Part shown: positions 49,801-62,279 of the stretch, one piece after another
Numbering within the stretch: position 1 is the stretch's first letter
Layout of the letters: each line of letters opens with the position of its first letter
Source of the DNA: Chaunax sp. Z400
Taxonomy: Eukaryota; Chordata; Actinopteri; Lophiiformes; Chaunacidae
Direction of reading: 5' to 3'
Length of the DNA: 64,000 nt
Assembly (NCBI GenBank): GCA_037577475.1
Contig: CM075203.1
Span: forward strand, 2,202,001-2,266,000
The notes under the pieces: generated by a model
Databases searched by the model: none
What the model was told of the DNA's origin: nothing
What the model saw: only the letters and a program-made list of their open reading frames with translations
Made by a program: the position numbers and the translations under genes

Positions 49801-52800
49801 ACAACCACACAAAACAAGACGGTCGTACCGTAACTTGTGCTTTTGGTGCAGGAGTCTGAGCAGCAGGAGCCGGTTTGGCTGCAGAAGCACCGCCTCGGCT
49901 GAAAGAGTCCGGAGGCTGCTGTCCGGCGGCAGCCTCTCCCTGAGCGTGCAACAGTCTGTCTCTCAGCATCACGATCCCAGGCTGGAGGGGGGGGACACAC
50001 AAAAATCATCACCATCCAAATCAAGAAAAAAAAGTGGATTCTGGGATGTGGAATCAGGTCACAGCTTCGCTTCTTACCTGGTCTGAGCTGTCAGGCAGGT
50101 AGGAGATGGCAGTTGCCAGACTGCCCTCAGCAGCCAGTATGCCAGCATAGCATGTTAGCTTCTCTGCCAGGATGGGGCTCTGGACCTCAACCTCACTGCT
50201 GTGCAGGCGCTCAATCGACTTACGAAGCATCATTACTTTTTCTACAAGATCCTGAAAAACACAAATGAAACAAAAAGAAAAGAAGCATCACTGGAAACGT
50301 TTACACACACAAAGAATTCCAGTTGTTGCCTACAGCAAACAACAAAACCTCCCTCCTTCATTCAAACTCCTTGATTCTAGTAATGGTGAGCTCTTTATGG
50401 TGTGCTGTATTGTTTGCATGATTTTTGTTCTTTAACGGTTTACTTTAAGATTAGAGAGGCTGCTTTCAGGGTATTTCATGTTTCCATGCAGTACTTTAAA
50501 TAATGGAGCTAAGCTGCTGCACCGGTTTTGCTCATCAGGACAAGCAACTATTCCTGATTCATTTCATAGGAGACGTGTGACATCTTTGTAAAAACACATC
50601 CCAATAATTCTAACTGATCGTTTTCAGATGTGGTGGCACATAAAAACATTTATTAACATTTGCTTTTTTTTTTTTAGCTCACACTCAATGTAGCTTGAAA
50701 TTGGTTAAAACAGTCATTCGTTTATGCAAAGCTTGAGACCATGACTGACTACAGGTCATACCTCCAGACCAAGAGGGGAGGAACTGTCTCTGTGCGACGT
50801 CCAGCACCCCACTAGCTTGTCGATGTTCCCGGAGCAGATGTAACACAAACAGGCCTGCAGGCAGCGCTTCTCCGTGGCCTCGAGCTCCAGCCGGCCTCCA
50901 AGGATATCTTTAAAGAACGGCACGACGTTAAAGACGGGATGAAATATAATTGAGTACCGTTGAAATGTCGCAGACTTACCGCACAGACGGGCAAAATCTT
51001 CCGGGTGAGCGTAGGTCAGCAGCGCAGCGAGAGCCTCCTTCCAGTTGTCCAGCTCACAGCTCTGCACTATGTCTCTCCAGTTCTGGGTCACCACTGAGGA
51101 GATAAGCTACGTTTGGGGACAAATTCAATGAACACGCCGCTAAAACGTTTCCACATGTGATGAACAACAAGTCAAACATTCTCCTACCATTGAAATGCTG
51201 TTCTTCTGCTGGCTGAGGTATTTCTGCTGGGTTTTCTTGAGCAGCTCCTCTCCTCCGCTGATAGACAGCAGGATGGCTTCGGCGTAACGGCCGTCGCTCA
51301 GACACAGATCCACGGCTCCCTCGAAGTTACCGACCAGCAGCGCCTGGCTTATCAAACCGTCCGTGTCTTGGAAACGACGACAAGTAGATTAGCCTTCAAC
51401 CAAGCTCAACAAACTGTAGCTCAATGACGACAAACGACGACAAGATGATAAGATACCTAAATAGAGATGATGTGTTTTAATGGCAAAATTAATAGTGTGA
51501 TTTCTTTACCACATGATACAGGGATATGGAAGTTGGAGTTTTCCTTTGGGGTCTGACTAAAGAAATCTGCTGGTGAAACAGAACCCGAGGTTCTAGCATC
51601 TGTCGCTTCTTCGGTCCTCTGGAATATACGAAAAAGACACCTGACGATAAACACGGGCTGCAAAACGCAAACAACGACGAGCAGAAAGATCTGAACCCAG
51701 AACGTTTCCAGTACAGACCTCAGTGGAGAGTCGCTGCATCTTCTCTGCCAGGTCTTTGGCGTCGACTCCGAGTCCGTTGTGCTGGAAACTCTTCCCCAGA
51801 CATTTTGAAATCTGAACACACAATTGTACAACTTAGGAAACAGGATTCACAGGTACATCCTATCAAATGATGGACATCAGCTTACAGTAATACAGTATAT
51901 CAGAGGCTGATACCTTTTTCTCCAATTCATCTTTGCTGAACCCCAAAAGTTTGAGAAATTTAATTCGAGCCTCATCCTCAAAGTTCACCTGTAAGGAGAG
52001 TTTAATTAGCTGACAGTACAAAATAAAAACAACCACCTCTCTGTCTGACAGACTAAAACATCAGGAGGACATGAGGGCCCACCAGGAGGAACTTCCATAT
52101 GTCCTGCTCGGCATCGGACTTGGCGTTCTGAATCTTGGCCTGGCAGTAGTTGTTGAAAGAGCCCGACTGCAGCGCGGCCTGCAGCTCCCTGGAGCGCTGC
52201 AGGAATTCTGTCTCCGTGGTGACCTGGCTCACAAACACGTGTCTGGGGACGGGCTGGGGACTCTGCACCGCAGGCAGCTTGGGATTCTCAAAGGTGATCA
52301 GCTTTCCACCAAACTACCAAACAAACAAAGGGGAATAAAAGGCATCAGTCATAAAGGAAATAAAAAGTGTAACAATGCGTGATCCATTAGCGTGATTAAG
52401 AATATTTTCCTTACAGCAAAGGACGCCCCCACTGGCCGGCGCACCCACTTGGGTGGCTTCTTCAGAGGGTGAACAATGGTGTCCTGGACTGTGGGGTGAG
52501 GAACCGACAGAGGAGGCAGCACCTGTCCTGTGCCAAAGGGATCCATGGTATCAAAAGAGGAGGAGATCTGTTAAGTAGAAAGGTTCAAAGTTAAACAGGA
52601 ACAACCATCTGTGGTAGACATGAAAGTGAATTTAGTGAATTTCACAGCTGACAGAAAAATCAATGGCAACTATCTTGATGACTGATTATGTAAAAAAAAA
52701 AAAAGGTCCAGATTTGACTGACTCCTGCTTCTTAAATGTAAATATTGTCAGGTTTTCTTCACCTTCTGTCATATTAATATGATAATCTTTGGATTTTGGA

Positions 52801-55800
52801 CTGGTTGTCAGACAAAATAACACATTTAAATATGTTGAGCTGCACCTTGTGAAACTGCAAACTGGACATTTGTACCAATTTGTCTGGACTATTTCATATC
52901 ACCAATCTGATCAGATTAATGATGAAATTATTTGCTTTTAAAACAAACAAAAAAAATCATTTAACTATCTTTCAAATTCCACGCCACACTCTGTATGTAT
53001 TAATGACGAATTAGTCAATCCTTTCATGTCACAGGGGGAAATACTACCAAGCAAGTAAGACATAGTCAGGCTTTTTTTAAAAACATGCGCTGACTCGATA
53101 AAACCGGAAAATCCAGTCAGAGATCATGAGACCCATGCTGCCTACTTCAGTCAAGAGGAACACTTTATTATTCTGGAGAACTATGAAGAATGAAAGGATT
53201 ACAGCAAAAAGAAACTTTTAGTGCAAATAAGGCCCAATCAAAGAGAAATGAAGGATATTATCTGTGATTTGGTTTTCTATTAGCTGTAATAGCAGCAGTG
53301 TAAAACAGACCAGTCAGAACCAAACATAAAAACATAAGGAGGTCTGTAGCTGCTGTGTCTTCATCCTTCTTTTAAGCCCCTTTCACACAGTTTGGTCGAG
53401 GTGGGACTGTTGCAGCTTTATTGCACCTCATCATTATCATTGATCTAGCAGGTTAAAAACAGCCTCCTTCCTGACATTGAAGACTCTGGTTTTAAGGCTC
53501 AACATACTTCACTAACCCATCATCTTGCTTTATAATATGTCTCTCAGCACCATCTTGTGGACAAACAATGCGACTCGAGGCACATGGTCTTGGCGTGGGA
53601 TTTAAACACATCACACAGAAACAGCCGCTATACCTTATCTGCTGTGCTTTGCTGCTGAGCCTTCAAGCTGCCTCCCATCACAGAGTATACAGTGATTCTC
53701 CCATCAAACGAGGCGGCAGAAAGCAGGGCTGGATTCCTGGGGCACCACTGGACATCGAAGCACCACTGGTTCGTTGTTGGAAGCTCGTAAATGACCTAAA
53801 ATAAAGGAGAGATTAACACCTGTGAGGATCCAGGGCTTTGTCGTGATGTCACGATAATGAGGCGGTTATTTGTCTTCTACCTCTCCAGTGTTTGGATTCC
53901 AGCAGAGAATCCTGTTGTCTTTAGCGCTGCTCAGCAGGAGCTCAGAGTCGGCCTGGCTCCAGGATATGGACAGAATTCCCCTGTGAGAAAATACCAACAG
54001 AGGGAACAAACAGTACGATCGACAAGATGGGTACAAAACAGCAATAAGAATGACAGTCAAAACTGTTCAAACCTCACCTTGTGTGGTTCTCAAGGACTTT
54101 AAGGGGTGATGTGGCAAAACGAAGGTCCCACATCTGGATGACAGGCTGTCGGTCATCTTCGGAGGCCAACACCAGCTGAGTGGCCACATCAGGGTGCCAG
54201 AGCATTCCCGAACAGTGCATCTGAAAACACATCACACCGAGACTTTCAACAGGGCGGATCACATTCATTTCATTTCATTTCATAAAATCACTGCCTGTTT
54301 TTTTCTCCCATTGCATCAGGATAATAACATGGGAGGATTTAAATCTCCACAAACTACATCCTGTTTCAAAATCTAAACCAAATTACAAAACTTCCTGTCA
54401 TGAAAACAGAGAGTTGTAAATGAAGCTGAGGGTAGCCACAGTTTTCATTTCAATCACTGTGTGGAAATCTGATATATTTCCCCCCAAAATAAATAAAGAT
54501 TAAAGATCCTGACACTAGAATTTTCCAGGTGAAATCTGAGTAATGAAAGCTGTTTAAAGAGGTTTAGCGTGAGACTGCTGCTCTGCTGCTCAGCTGGACT
54601 GTCCTCAAACTGGACAGCATGCATACAATACTACAATTCTTATTATCATAGGTAAAGGCATAAGGAAAAGTAATGCAATAATGTTGAGTATTTATCAGAA
54701 CAAAGAAAAAATATGAATAATGGAAGCAAGTGCAGCCCTGTTGAAAATGTCTTTACCAAGATTCACATTTATTGGGGCGTTTTTGATAGAAAAACACAAA
54801 TAATTAATTTTTAATGGTGTAATGGGAAACAATAATCATTAATTGTTATGTGTTTGTCTTATTAATCTAACTGAAAGTCATGAGATAGAAGTTAGAGGGC
54901 ATTCTAATCAGCCTGTTTGATACTGAGCCATTTTTTCCCACTAACAGGCCAACGATCAGGCTCACAGAGGCCAATGTGTCAGAAAAAGCTTTCCAATAGC
55001 TGCTCAATAATCTTTAAATATTTCTGAACCGTGGCAGGTGAGCCTTGCTGACTGATTTGTGAAACGCAAACTTCCAGCAGACATAGATTGGGGGGGGAAG
55101 GTAACTTTATTTTAACACTGACCCTGTTGCTGTGGTCACTGATCTTGATGATGGGCTCGTTCTTTCTCAGGTCCCACACAACTGCTTTCCCACTGGGGTT
55201 GGCCGAGGCCAGGATGTGCTGAACCTGTCTGTTCCAGGACACGACGCTGATGTCTTCAGTAGGCTGAAAAAAAAGAGACCGAGGCTGTCAAAAACAAAGT
55301 CACCTAAACAGATGGGCTGTGCAATGTAAAAAACTGATGGGACCCATTTAATGACCCTTTAGAGAAATGCAGGATCAATTCATTCATTAAAAGTTCAATT
55401 TTTTTTGTAAAATTTGTAAATGGCCTGCTTGGAACACTATCACTTTTTCCCCCCGTGTTTTAACTCATACAGTTAATGGATCAGGGGTCAAAATAAGAAG
55501 TGGACTCATCCCTCATGATAGATGATGATCACACGACCACGCACCCACCTGTGTTTTCGCCCCTGGTGTCATTGGACTGCTGAAGTTGTTCAGATCCCAG
55601 ATATATATCTCTGAATCGTTTGCTCCTGATGCAAGGAGATTACTCTGAAAGAAAGAAAGAATTTGACAGAGATAAAGAATGAGTGGTAAATGACCCTGAG
55701 AGAAAAGTCCTCCTGTATAATCTGTCTTTAAGGACAGTGCATACTTTGAATGTAGACGTTTACCTGAAAAGGGTTGAAATCAAGTGCTCGAATGGGTCCT

Positions 55801-56300
55801 GTGTGTTTGTCAGACTGTCCCACTACAGCCTCTTCTCCGGAGTTCATTATGACATCTGGGTTATATACAGTTACTATGCCATTTTCACTGCCACCAACCA
55901 GCCTGCCTCCAGTACCATCAGCTCCCATTCCAAAATTCACCCACACGATACTGTGCAACCTATTGAATATGAGAAGACCAGGCAGTTATTTGCTACAAGT
56001 GGCATCCTCATCATGACCCATCATTTGTAGCAGCGAGACATCATCTGCATACTGCAGTAAAATCTTCCCCAACAGATTGTCATCTTCTATGAGTTACCTG
56101 TTTGATGTGGGTAATGACCCTTTGAGCTGCATTTCCACTGACGGATCAGAAAAATCCACCTCAAATATCTCCAGGGCAGCTGTGGTGTTGAAAGAGGCGT
56201 CAAGCTGTTGTGCTGACGTTCCTAAGGCCAGGTAGATGGGATGGTGTTCGGCAGGACTCCACGCCTGGTGGGCAGTCCTCTGGATCTCCTTCAGCCTCAT
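45837..56300 (-). CDS. sec31b: sec31b, COPII outer-coat protein Sec31 (24 coding exons)
   Basis: Exons in transcript order: 56098-56300, 55764-55959, 55549-55644, 55123-55263, 54078-54220, 53881-53980, 53634-53795, 52415-52567, 52083-52313, 51914-51988, 51719-51811, 51510-51618, 51188-51366, 50980-51106, 50762-50907, 50078-50251, 49829-49981, 49572-49746, 49096-49488, 47361-47419, 47105-47230, 46892-47011, 46669-46740, 45837-46016. They total 3606 nt and 1201 aa (human SEC31B 1179). Sec31 pairs with Sec13 to form the outer cage of COPII vesicles at ER exit sites and boosts Sar1 GTPase activation through Sec23. It has an N-terminal WD40 propeller (about 1-350: GTSAQQLDASF, KHTGPIRALDFNPFQ, HPDVATQLVLASEDD), the LKKPPKWVRRPVGASFAFGGKL junction, an alpha-solenoid (LISQALLVGNFEGAVDLCL, LAALLTYAHPEDF, ACLCYICSGN), a Pro-rich region and the C-terminal helical domain. 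It resembles SEC31A as well; the B assignment rests on the scd and ndufb8 neighbours. Confidence 0.92.
46085..46520. repeat. fold-back MITE copy in sec31b last intron
   Basis: The left arm has 'aagatcttcactgtagcctc' and 'taggctaaaaacattagctc'. The right arm has 'aatgctcttagcttcgaggc' and 'tacagtgaagac', its inverted complement, and 'gtgcgagctgcatggagcc'. The middle is diverged. It lies between the last two coding exons (46016 and 46669). Confidence 0.65.
46811..46887. repeat. (CA)n microsatellite in sec31b intron
   Basis: A CA run with four 'CAGA' interruptions, ending 4 nt before the donor site of the exon 46892-47011. On the transcript it is a (GU)n tract just downstream of the splice donor. 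Confidence 0.95.
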
Positions 56301-57002
56301 TGTCCCCGGCAAGTGGCAACTCCTGGACAGGCAAAAACGACCAAACTAAACCAAATGTAATAGATAACTGTATAATAATTGTCGTGGATTAAGTTTAAAA
56401 TCAAAACTAATTAAGTATTGCAATACACAAAAATACTTACTACCTTCAAAGAGGGTTCCACCCTTGCTAACAGATGTCCACCGGCTATTTCCTGAAACTG
56501 CTGTCTAAGTTAACCATTCCACCTTGTTACAAATATTTACTATACAAATATTATGGCTTAATTACATCGTGGCGGACTTGGTGTGATCACCGCTGAGGTC
56601 ATGATCATTAAATTGTCGCCGACCCGCTTACAAATCAATTTGACGCAAGCTAACTTGCGGTTAGCTAACGCTAGCGTTTCACGCTTACGCCTCTCAAACC
56701 CATTTTACACACATTACTTTAGAACCAGAGAGTTAATAATAGTGTATCTGAATGCAGCCATTATATAACTAGGACTTAAAATTTTTTAGGGATCAGATAA
56801 TTTCTCAAGTATGCCACTGCACAAATCCAAGAAGCTAGGTTACTAGATTAACGTTTCCATCTTTGCGACAGTGCCAATACCCCTAGCAAGCAAGCTAATG
56901 GCCACCACCCTTATAATTTTTAACAGCAACTGCAGGTAATGTGTTTCAGACGCATTTCAAGACCAGCAAAAACAAAAAAAGATGGTTTCGAGAGCAACTC
57001 AC

Positions 57003-57100
57003 GTCAATTGTCTGAATCACAGCCTGGCAGTCCGCATGCAAAACAAACTGAGGAGCGCTACTTCTCAGCCAAGCTAGTAGCTTAGCCGCAGGCAGATTCC
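57003..57100 (-). other. sec31b 5' untranslated first exon (3' edge precise, start approximate)
   Basis: On the minus strand 'gattcagacaattgac' ends at a GTGAGT donor (last exon base 57003). An acceptor ('ttgcctgtccag') just before the coding exon gives a short 5' UTR piece at 56301-56322. The transcript start is probably within about 100 bp to the right. Inferred from splice sites only. Confidence 0.5.
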
Positions 57101-57348
57101 GACCGAAGTGCTTTGCCGTGTTGTCACTAGGCTACGGTAGCCGACACGATCATTTTTCCTATTTGGTAGTGGCCTCAAGTAACCCCATTGTCAATGCTGA
57201 CCCAACAAAAAAGCAATTGTATACCGTTTGTCTCGCATTCATAACGAAGAATCCAAGTTCCTTGTCAGTCAAATTTAATTTTTATATTTTGGAATATTCT
57301 TTCTATACAAAAAATTGCAACACAGATACAAATGTAAAGTTTAACATC

Positions 57349-57354
57349 TTTATT
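57349..57354 (-). terminator. ndufb8 polyadenylation signal AATAAA
   Basis: Minus-strand AATAAA 45 nt after the ndufb8 stop. A short 3' UTR fits, since the sec31b promoter begins only about 250 bp further along. Confidence 0.7.
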
Positions 57355-57398
57355 CTGGACAGAAATATATATACACAAGTAGAATGAGAGGTTTCTCA

Positions 57399-60346
57399 TT
57401 AGATTTCATAATGTTTGACTTCCTCCGATTGTTTTTCTGGATCTCCTCCTTTCTCCAGGTACAGGTTGTTATATGGATACTGTTTCGGGGCCTGAAAGAG
57501 AGACAGATGCTTTTTTGAAAAATGTGCATCTTATTAAAGTACATAATCAAAAGCATCCACAAGTGGCACAGCACTAAAAAGACAAAAATACTAGAAAAAC
57601 CCCTGCTAAGTATATATTTTCATATAAGTCCTTAATTTTAAACAAGCTTGCTCACATTGCAACTCCATGTTTTGAAAGTATTAAGGAATGAAATGTAGTG
57701 ATTGTAAAATGGAGGAAGGATACTGCCAAGAACAGCAAATACAACAAACGGGGTCCTTGATTTCAATTCATATAAAAATGGGTTATAATCACACCTATTG
57801 ATGAGGGAATCACCTGTTATCAATTAACCCGTTGCAATGTTCTAAACAGGTGTTTCTTAGCATACCATAACTTTCTATGTCTTTTGATGACACTGTCCCA
57901 ACCTGTACACGTTACAACAATAAAATTCATAATTAGCATATGGTTACAAAAATCTATTCAGTTGATGAGGTAAAGAGATAGATATTGTCTATGATCTGTT
58001 TTCATTTCAGTATATAGTACCTCAAAAAGGAGCACAATATTTTTGGAATCTGAATTGCATTTAATTTATTCAAACTATTTTCTGATCTGATTTTGTTTAG
58101 CATGTTGAAATAACTAGTAATCTGGGGGAAAACATGCTAAAGTAGTTGCTATAACTTCATACAAGAGCAACACTTCCACAAGACATTCCTGCGACTGTTT
58201 CATAATAAAAGCCTTGTTAAGAAATTAAAGGTTATTGTCCACTGAAATGCTGAAGGTCTTTTAATTTGAAATGGAAACAGTAACTGAAGTAATAGGGCAA
58301 ATAGAGGGAGAACAGATAACACCAATTTATACTGTATTGTAGCATCTATCTGAAGTTAGACAGAATAACCTGCACTAATTTGTTACTGATGATAGCTTTC
58401 TCTTATGGAAAAAGTAGCACTGCTGGCTTTCTCAACCTACACCTGACAAATGCCCGTTTAGTCGATTTGCACAAATGTAACCAGACTAGAAAAACTGGAA
58501 ACCTATCTGACTTTATTGGTACAAAACCCCAACGTTTTTTGTGTGTCTCAAACGAAGATATCGCTATGGAAATATAAGTACACACATAAAGAGATTATTC
58601 ATTTGCAAATCTAAATTTGACTAAAGTAAAATTTTCTTCTTTGTGAACATAGTTTTTTGACAACAAGCTGACATGCCCATGATTTCATTTCAGTCTAAGT
58701 ATCTGATATTTGCAAATATATTCATGACAGAAGTGTTTTATGTTTTTCACAGATGTATGTTAAGTATGTGAAGTATTTTGAACTTAGAAGTACATGATAA
58801 ATCCAGAGTAGTGATAATAGGGCTTTGTTTTGACAATAATTCTAATTGTTCAGTGAATATATATATACAGACATACAGCATACAGTGGTTGATCATGCAG
58901 ATTTGCATTTCATAGAAGACTATTGGGCTTCTAGTTTGACACTGTGGATGGTACAGGTGAAAACATTTTTGTGATTAGATAATATAAAGAAGAGAAAAAA
59001 ACAGACCCAAAGGCAGGAATCTATTCAATTTTAAAACTACTGTATTGAGTTATTGATCTAACCATTTCACATCCACAGAAAATAGTGTGTGTGGTACAAA
59101 AAAAGAAAAGTCCTAGCATTGGTCTGTACTTACAACAGGTTGGTAAAATGGGAATTTCTCCCCAACGTAGAACATAAACAGCATGAACCCGATGAAACCA
59201 AACAGCTGTTTGCACATTGAGGACCAGGACACAGGGCTGGGAGATGTATCCACACGATTCCTGACGTACATATCAAAATGCCAGTGCATCTACAAACAGA
59301 CAGATAGCAATCTCTGGTTAATGCTCATGGGTAATCTCATACTGTAATAATGGTTTACTTAAGAGAAGTGGAGATTGTACAGAGGAAATGCAGTGTGTGG
59401 AGAAAGCACTGCCTCTGATCTCAATATCAATATCTGATTTGTTTTACAGATTCAGAGGAACACAATACAATTGGTTTGCAAGAGCTCAGGGAGGAGGGAA
59501 AAAGTATGAGTATTGAAACAACAAATCTAAATGAACTTCAGGTTATGAACGTCTCAAAACACACATTTCTGAGCAGTGATTACACGCAGATCATTAACCA
59601 ACTACACACGTGCACCAGATATCATAAAAATACATAACTGCAATTGCAGGAAATGAAGCCCTCAGTATCTTACCGGCTCTCCCCAGTTCCTCCTCAGATC
59701 AGGGTGGTCCCACTGGTACCAGGGGTCTCTCTCACTCTGAGATCTGTCTGGTAGCTTTGGATAATCACCAAAGCTTCAAACCATAAAAGTGGCATACAGT
59801 TAATCATCTATGTGGACACTTGGAAAAAGCAAGAGTAATTTAAACTAAAATGCATGCTAGGGTTATTTAAAATACAACTAACCCCTCGCCGTTGTCGGGA
59901 TACGGTTCATAATCTTCCACCGTCATGTTGTACTTCTTTGCAGCCGCAGCTCTCTCCTCGGGGGTCTTCGGATATGGACCAAGAATAGTATCCTTTGAAA
60001 CACCAGAGGCTGAAACACCAACATTTACACGTGTTAATAGTAAACCAAGTCAAATTTAGAAAGCTCGTAGGCGAATATGAATGAGGGAACAACTATGTTA
60101 TTCTGTCATTCGCCCAAAGAATAGTGGACTGCGAGCGTAAGCTAGCGCTAGCATGTCAAGGTTACACTGATTTGAGGCTTTTAACTTTAAATTTTTATAC
60201 GTATCTTCAGAGAAATTAATCAGAAAGCATTTTCGAAAGCTATAAAACTACTGACCTGCTCTACATCCCGACAAAAGGGCCGAAATGCCAGGGCTTTTCC
60301 CTTTAGAAAGGGCTTGGGCCCATCGTCGGAAGCCCACACCAGCCAT
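57399..60346 (-). CDS. ndufb8: ndufb8, mitochondrial complex I accessory subunit (ASHI)
   Basis: Exons in transcript order: 60256-60346, 59883-60009, 59674-59773, 59134-59289, 57399-57491. They total 567 nt and 188 aa (human 186). NDUFB8 is a single-pass subunit of the membrane arm of NADH:ubiquinone oxidoreductase. The N-terminus MAGVGFRRWAQALSKGKSPG is an Arg/Lys-rich mitochondrial presequence. Conserved parts follow: GPYPKTPEERAAAAKKYNMTVEDYEPYPDNGEGFGDYPKLP, DPWYQWDHPDLRRNWGEP, MHWHFDMYVRNRVDTSP and a hydrophobic segment at about 135-151 (LFGFIGFMLFMFYVG). The tail is AP.QYPYNNLYLEKGGDP. All junctions are in phase and end at TAA. Intron 4 (57492-59133) is long and AT-rich with no exon. 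It sits tail to head with sec31b, as in human. Confidence 0.96.
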
Positions 60347-60574
60347 GTTTACGGGCTGCTGCTGTCTGAAAGATTAAGAAGTACGCATGCGCAACATCAG
60401 AAGTATGAGTCGGCATGAGGGCCAAATTAGTCCCATCCCATACTAAATTTACTGTATTATAGGAAAAATTGAAAAAGCTGTAAAAGACTGCTCTATTCAA
60501 CCAATCAATAATATACTGACACCAACAGAGACAACAAAAGCAACCACAGAAACTAGAATGTATTTCACTAGTGT

Positions 60575-60580
60575 TTTATT
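60575..60580 (-). terminator. gpx candidate polyadenylation signal AATAAA
   Basis: Minus-strand AATAAA 222 nt beyond the gpx stop, leaving room for the SECIS in the 3' UTR. Confidence 0.6.
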
Positions 60581-60715
60581 GATTTTATTTAATTTTTGTG
60601 AGTAGCATACATTGTCAAAATTTAGAGAAAAGTGTGTGAGACATGAAAAATCCTCCAGTGACTGGAGAGAACTTGTTCTCAGAGTGAATGCACTGAAGCC
60701 CTGAGACCCATTCCT

Positions 60716-60774
60716 CTCCCCATCAGATCCAGCTCAGGTGCATGGGTGCATTTACTGGGGGATCGTCACTCTGC
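60716..60774 (-). promoter_or_regulatory. SECIS element candidate in gpx 3' UTR
   Basis: On the minus strand, from the left stem: GTGAC (complement of 60765-60769), 11 nt, an AAA in the apical loop, a return stem, then CTGAT (60721-60726). The quartet bases TGA...GAT and spacing match eukaryotic SECIS elements such as that of GPX1 (TGAC, about 12 nt, AAA, CTGAT). GATCC directly after the 5' quartet pairs with GGATC directly before the 3' quartet. It lies about 33-81 nt past the stop. Folding was judged by eye. Confidence 0.7.
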
Positions 60775-60801
60775 CACTGGTGACAAATTGAAGAAAATCC
60801 A

Positions 60802-62270
60802 TCACAGAAGTTCTGCTATGTCCTTCTCCACTTTCTCAATGGGGCAATGAAGATCATACCTGCAGTAATGATGAAACATTAGAGCCCCTATAATAGTCAG
60901 ACGCATGCTTGACCAAATTAAGGGCTGATTTGATTCTAATTTGAGTTTTATGGTCTTAAACTGTACCTTTTGAAGGGCATGCCATCTGCAGTGATTAGAA
61001 ACTTCTCAAAATTCCAGCGAATATCATTTACTTTGATCGGGCACCAATAGAATTTCTTTGTATCTCCAATAACAGGGTTCACAAAGGGCAAAGACTCCTG
61101 TGGTGAACAAGAAATTAATTCTGTTTTTTAGGGCAAAACAGCACTGAAAGAACAAATTCATTATTATTATAATAATAATAATAATAATAATAATTATTAT
61201 TATTATTATTCCATGTAAACACAATACCTTTAGATAGGTGAAAAGAGGATCTTCATTTAATCCATTCACCTCAACCTTTCCAAAGACAGGAAACTTTGGC
61301 ACAAAGCTCCCACCAGGTCTCACATACTTAAGAATATTGAGAGTTTCGTGATTCACCTCTGAAAAAGTAAAAGTAAAAAGAGTGATGACTTATGTGTTTT
61401 AAAATCATGAAAATAATAACATATATATTCATAACTTTGTCATCATTTTACTGTTATACGTGCTCACAGCGGAGCTAGGTTTAACCATTATATACAGTTT
61501 GGTAGTTTAGCTCTGTATTTATTTTTCAGACAATCGGTGACATTACTGTGGTGAAAGACAGGACCTTAAACAGTTTTTTGAATAAAACAAGAGTTTAGAG
61601 AGGAAACCGCTGTTATGCATCTCAAATGTGACAATAGGCCCCAAACAGACTTTGATTTTTTTAAGGGGTTACACACCAAAGAGACTTGAAATCCCTGCTC
61701 ATTTAATGTAAAATGTTTATTTGAAAAGAAACAATAAAATATAGCCATCAAAGAATTGCAGTGGTGTGAAAAGTACAGTACTAAGTTTTCCTCTGAAATG
61801 TACTGGAGTACTCAAGAAGAACAACTTTAACCTGCTCTTAAATACAGTACTTCTGTAATTGTGTACAGTTAATTTCCACCTCTGATGTCGATTGTAAATA
61901 ATCTGTTCTTTCTGTCACATATCAAAAGCTTGAGTCCACCTACCAGGTGACTGAAGGCCAAATTGGTTGCAAGGGAATCCTAGGACAGTGAAGTTGAGGT
62001 CGCCGAACATTTCCATCAGTGCATTCAGTCGATGGTACTGAGGGAAAAGGACACAAAATCAAACGCTTTGGATAAAAACGTCTGGACACAAATATTGTGA
62101 TCTGACTGTAATCGATCAATGCTATTGCAGAATATTACCTCCTCTATTGTTGACCCTCAGAAAGTGGCAACATTGATGATGAGAATCACTTTACCCCTGT
62201 AATTACTGAGCGGAACCAGCTGTCCGTCCAGGGTCTCGGCAGAGAAATCAAAGATTGATTTATACGCCAT
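60802..62270 (-). CDS. selenocysteine glutathione peroxidase, cytosolic-type, GPX3-related
   Basis: Exons in transcript order: 62139-62270, 61944-62037, 61228-61358, 60967-61097, 60802-60859. They total 546 nt and 181 aa if TGA at 62157-62159 is read as selenocysteine (residue 38, NVATF-U-GST). The enzyme reduces hydroperoxides with glutathione. The catalytic tetrad is visible: U38, Gln in GFPCNQFG, and Trp and Asn in RWNFEKFL. NILKYVRPGGSFVP is a family hallmark, and KVNDIRWNFEKFL is nearest to GPX3. There is no signal peptide: the ATG is followed by AYKSIFDFSAE, and no upstream signal exon was found, so it looks intracellular. It ends EKVEKDIAELL. A SECIS candidate follows the stop. Some fish carry an extra GPX paralogue (gpx9 in zebrafish); this may be it, but I could not confirm. 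No GPX is present at the human locus as far as I know. Confidence 0.93.
61154..61211. repeat. palindromic (TTA)n-(TAA)n-(TTA)n microsatellite in gpx intron
   Basis: TTA/ATT units switch to TAA/AAT units and back, so the halves are complementary and could fold into a hairpin. It lies between the exons at 61097 and 61228. Confidence 0.9.
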
Positions 62271-62279
62271 GTTTGTACT

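Noticed and set aside
51095..51106. Alternative acceptor (tctcctcag) for the sec31b exon ending at 50980
   Set aside because: Using it would put TGA in frame two codons later; the acceptor ending at 51107 gives LISSVVTQNW, matching the family.
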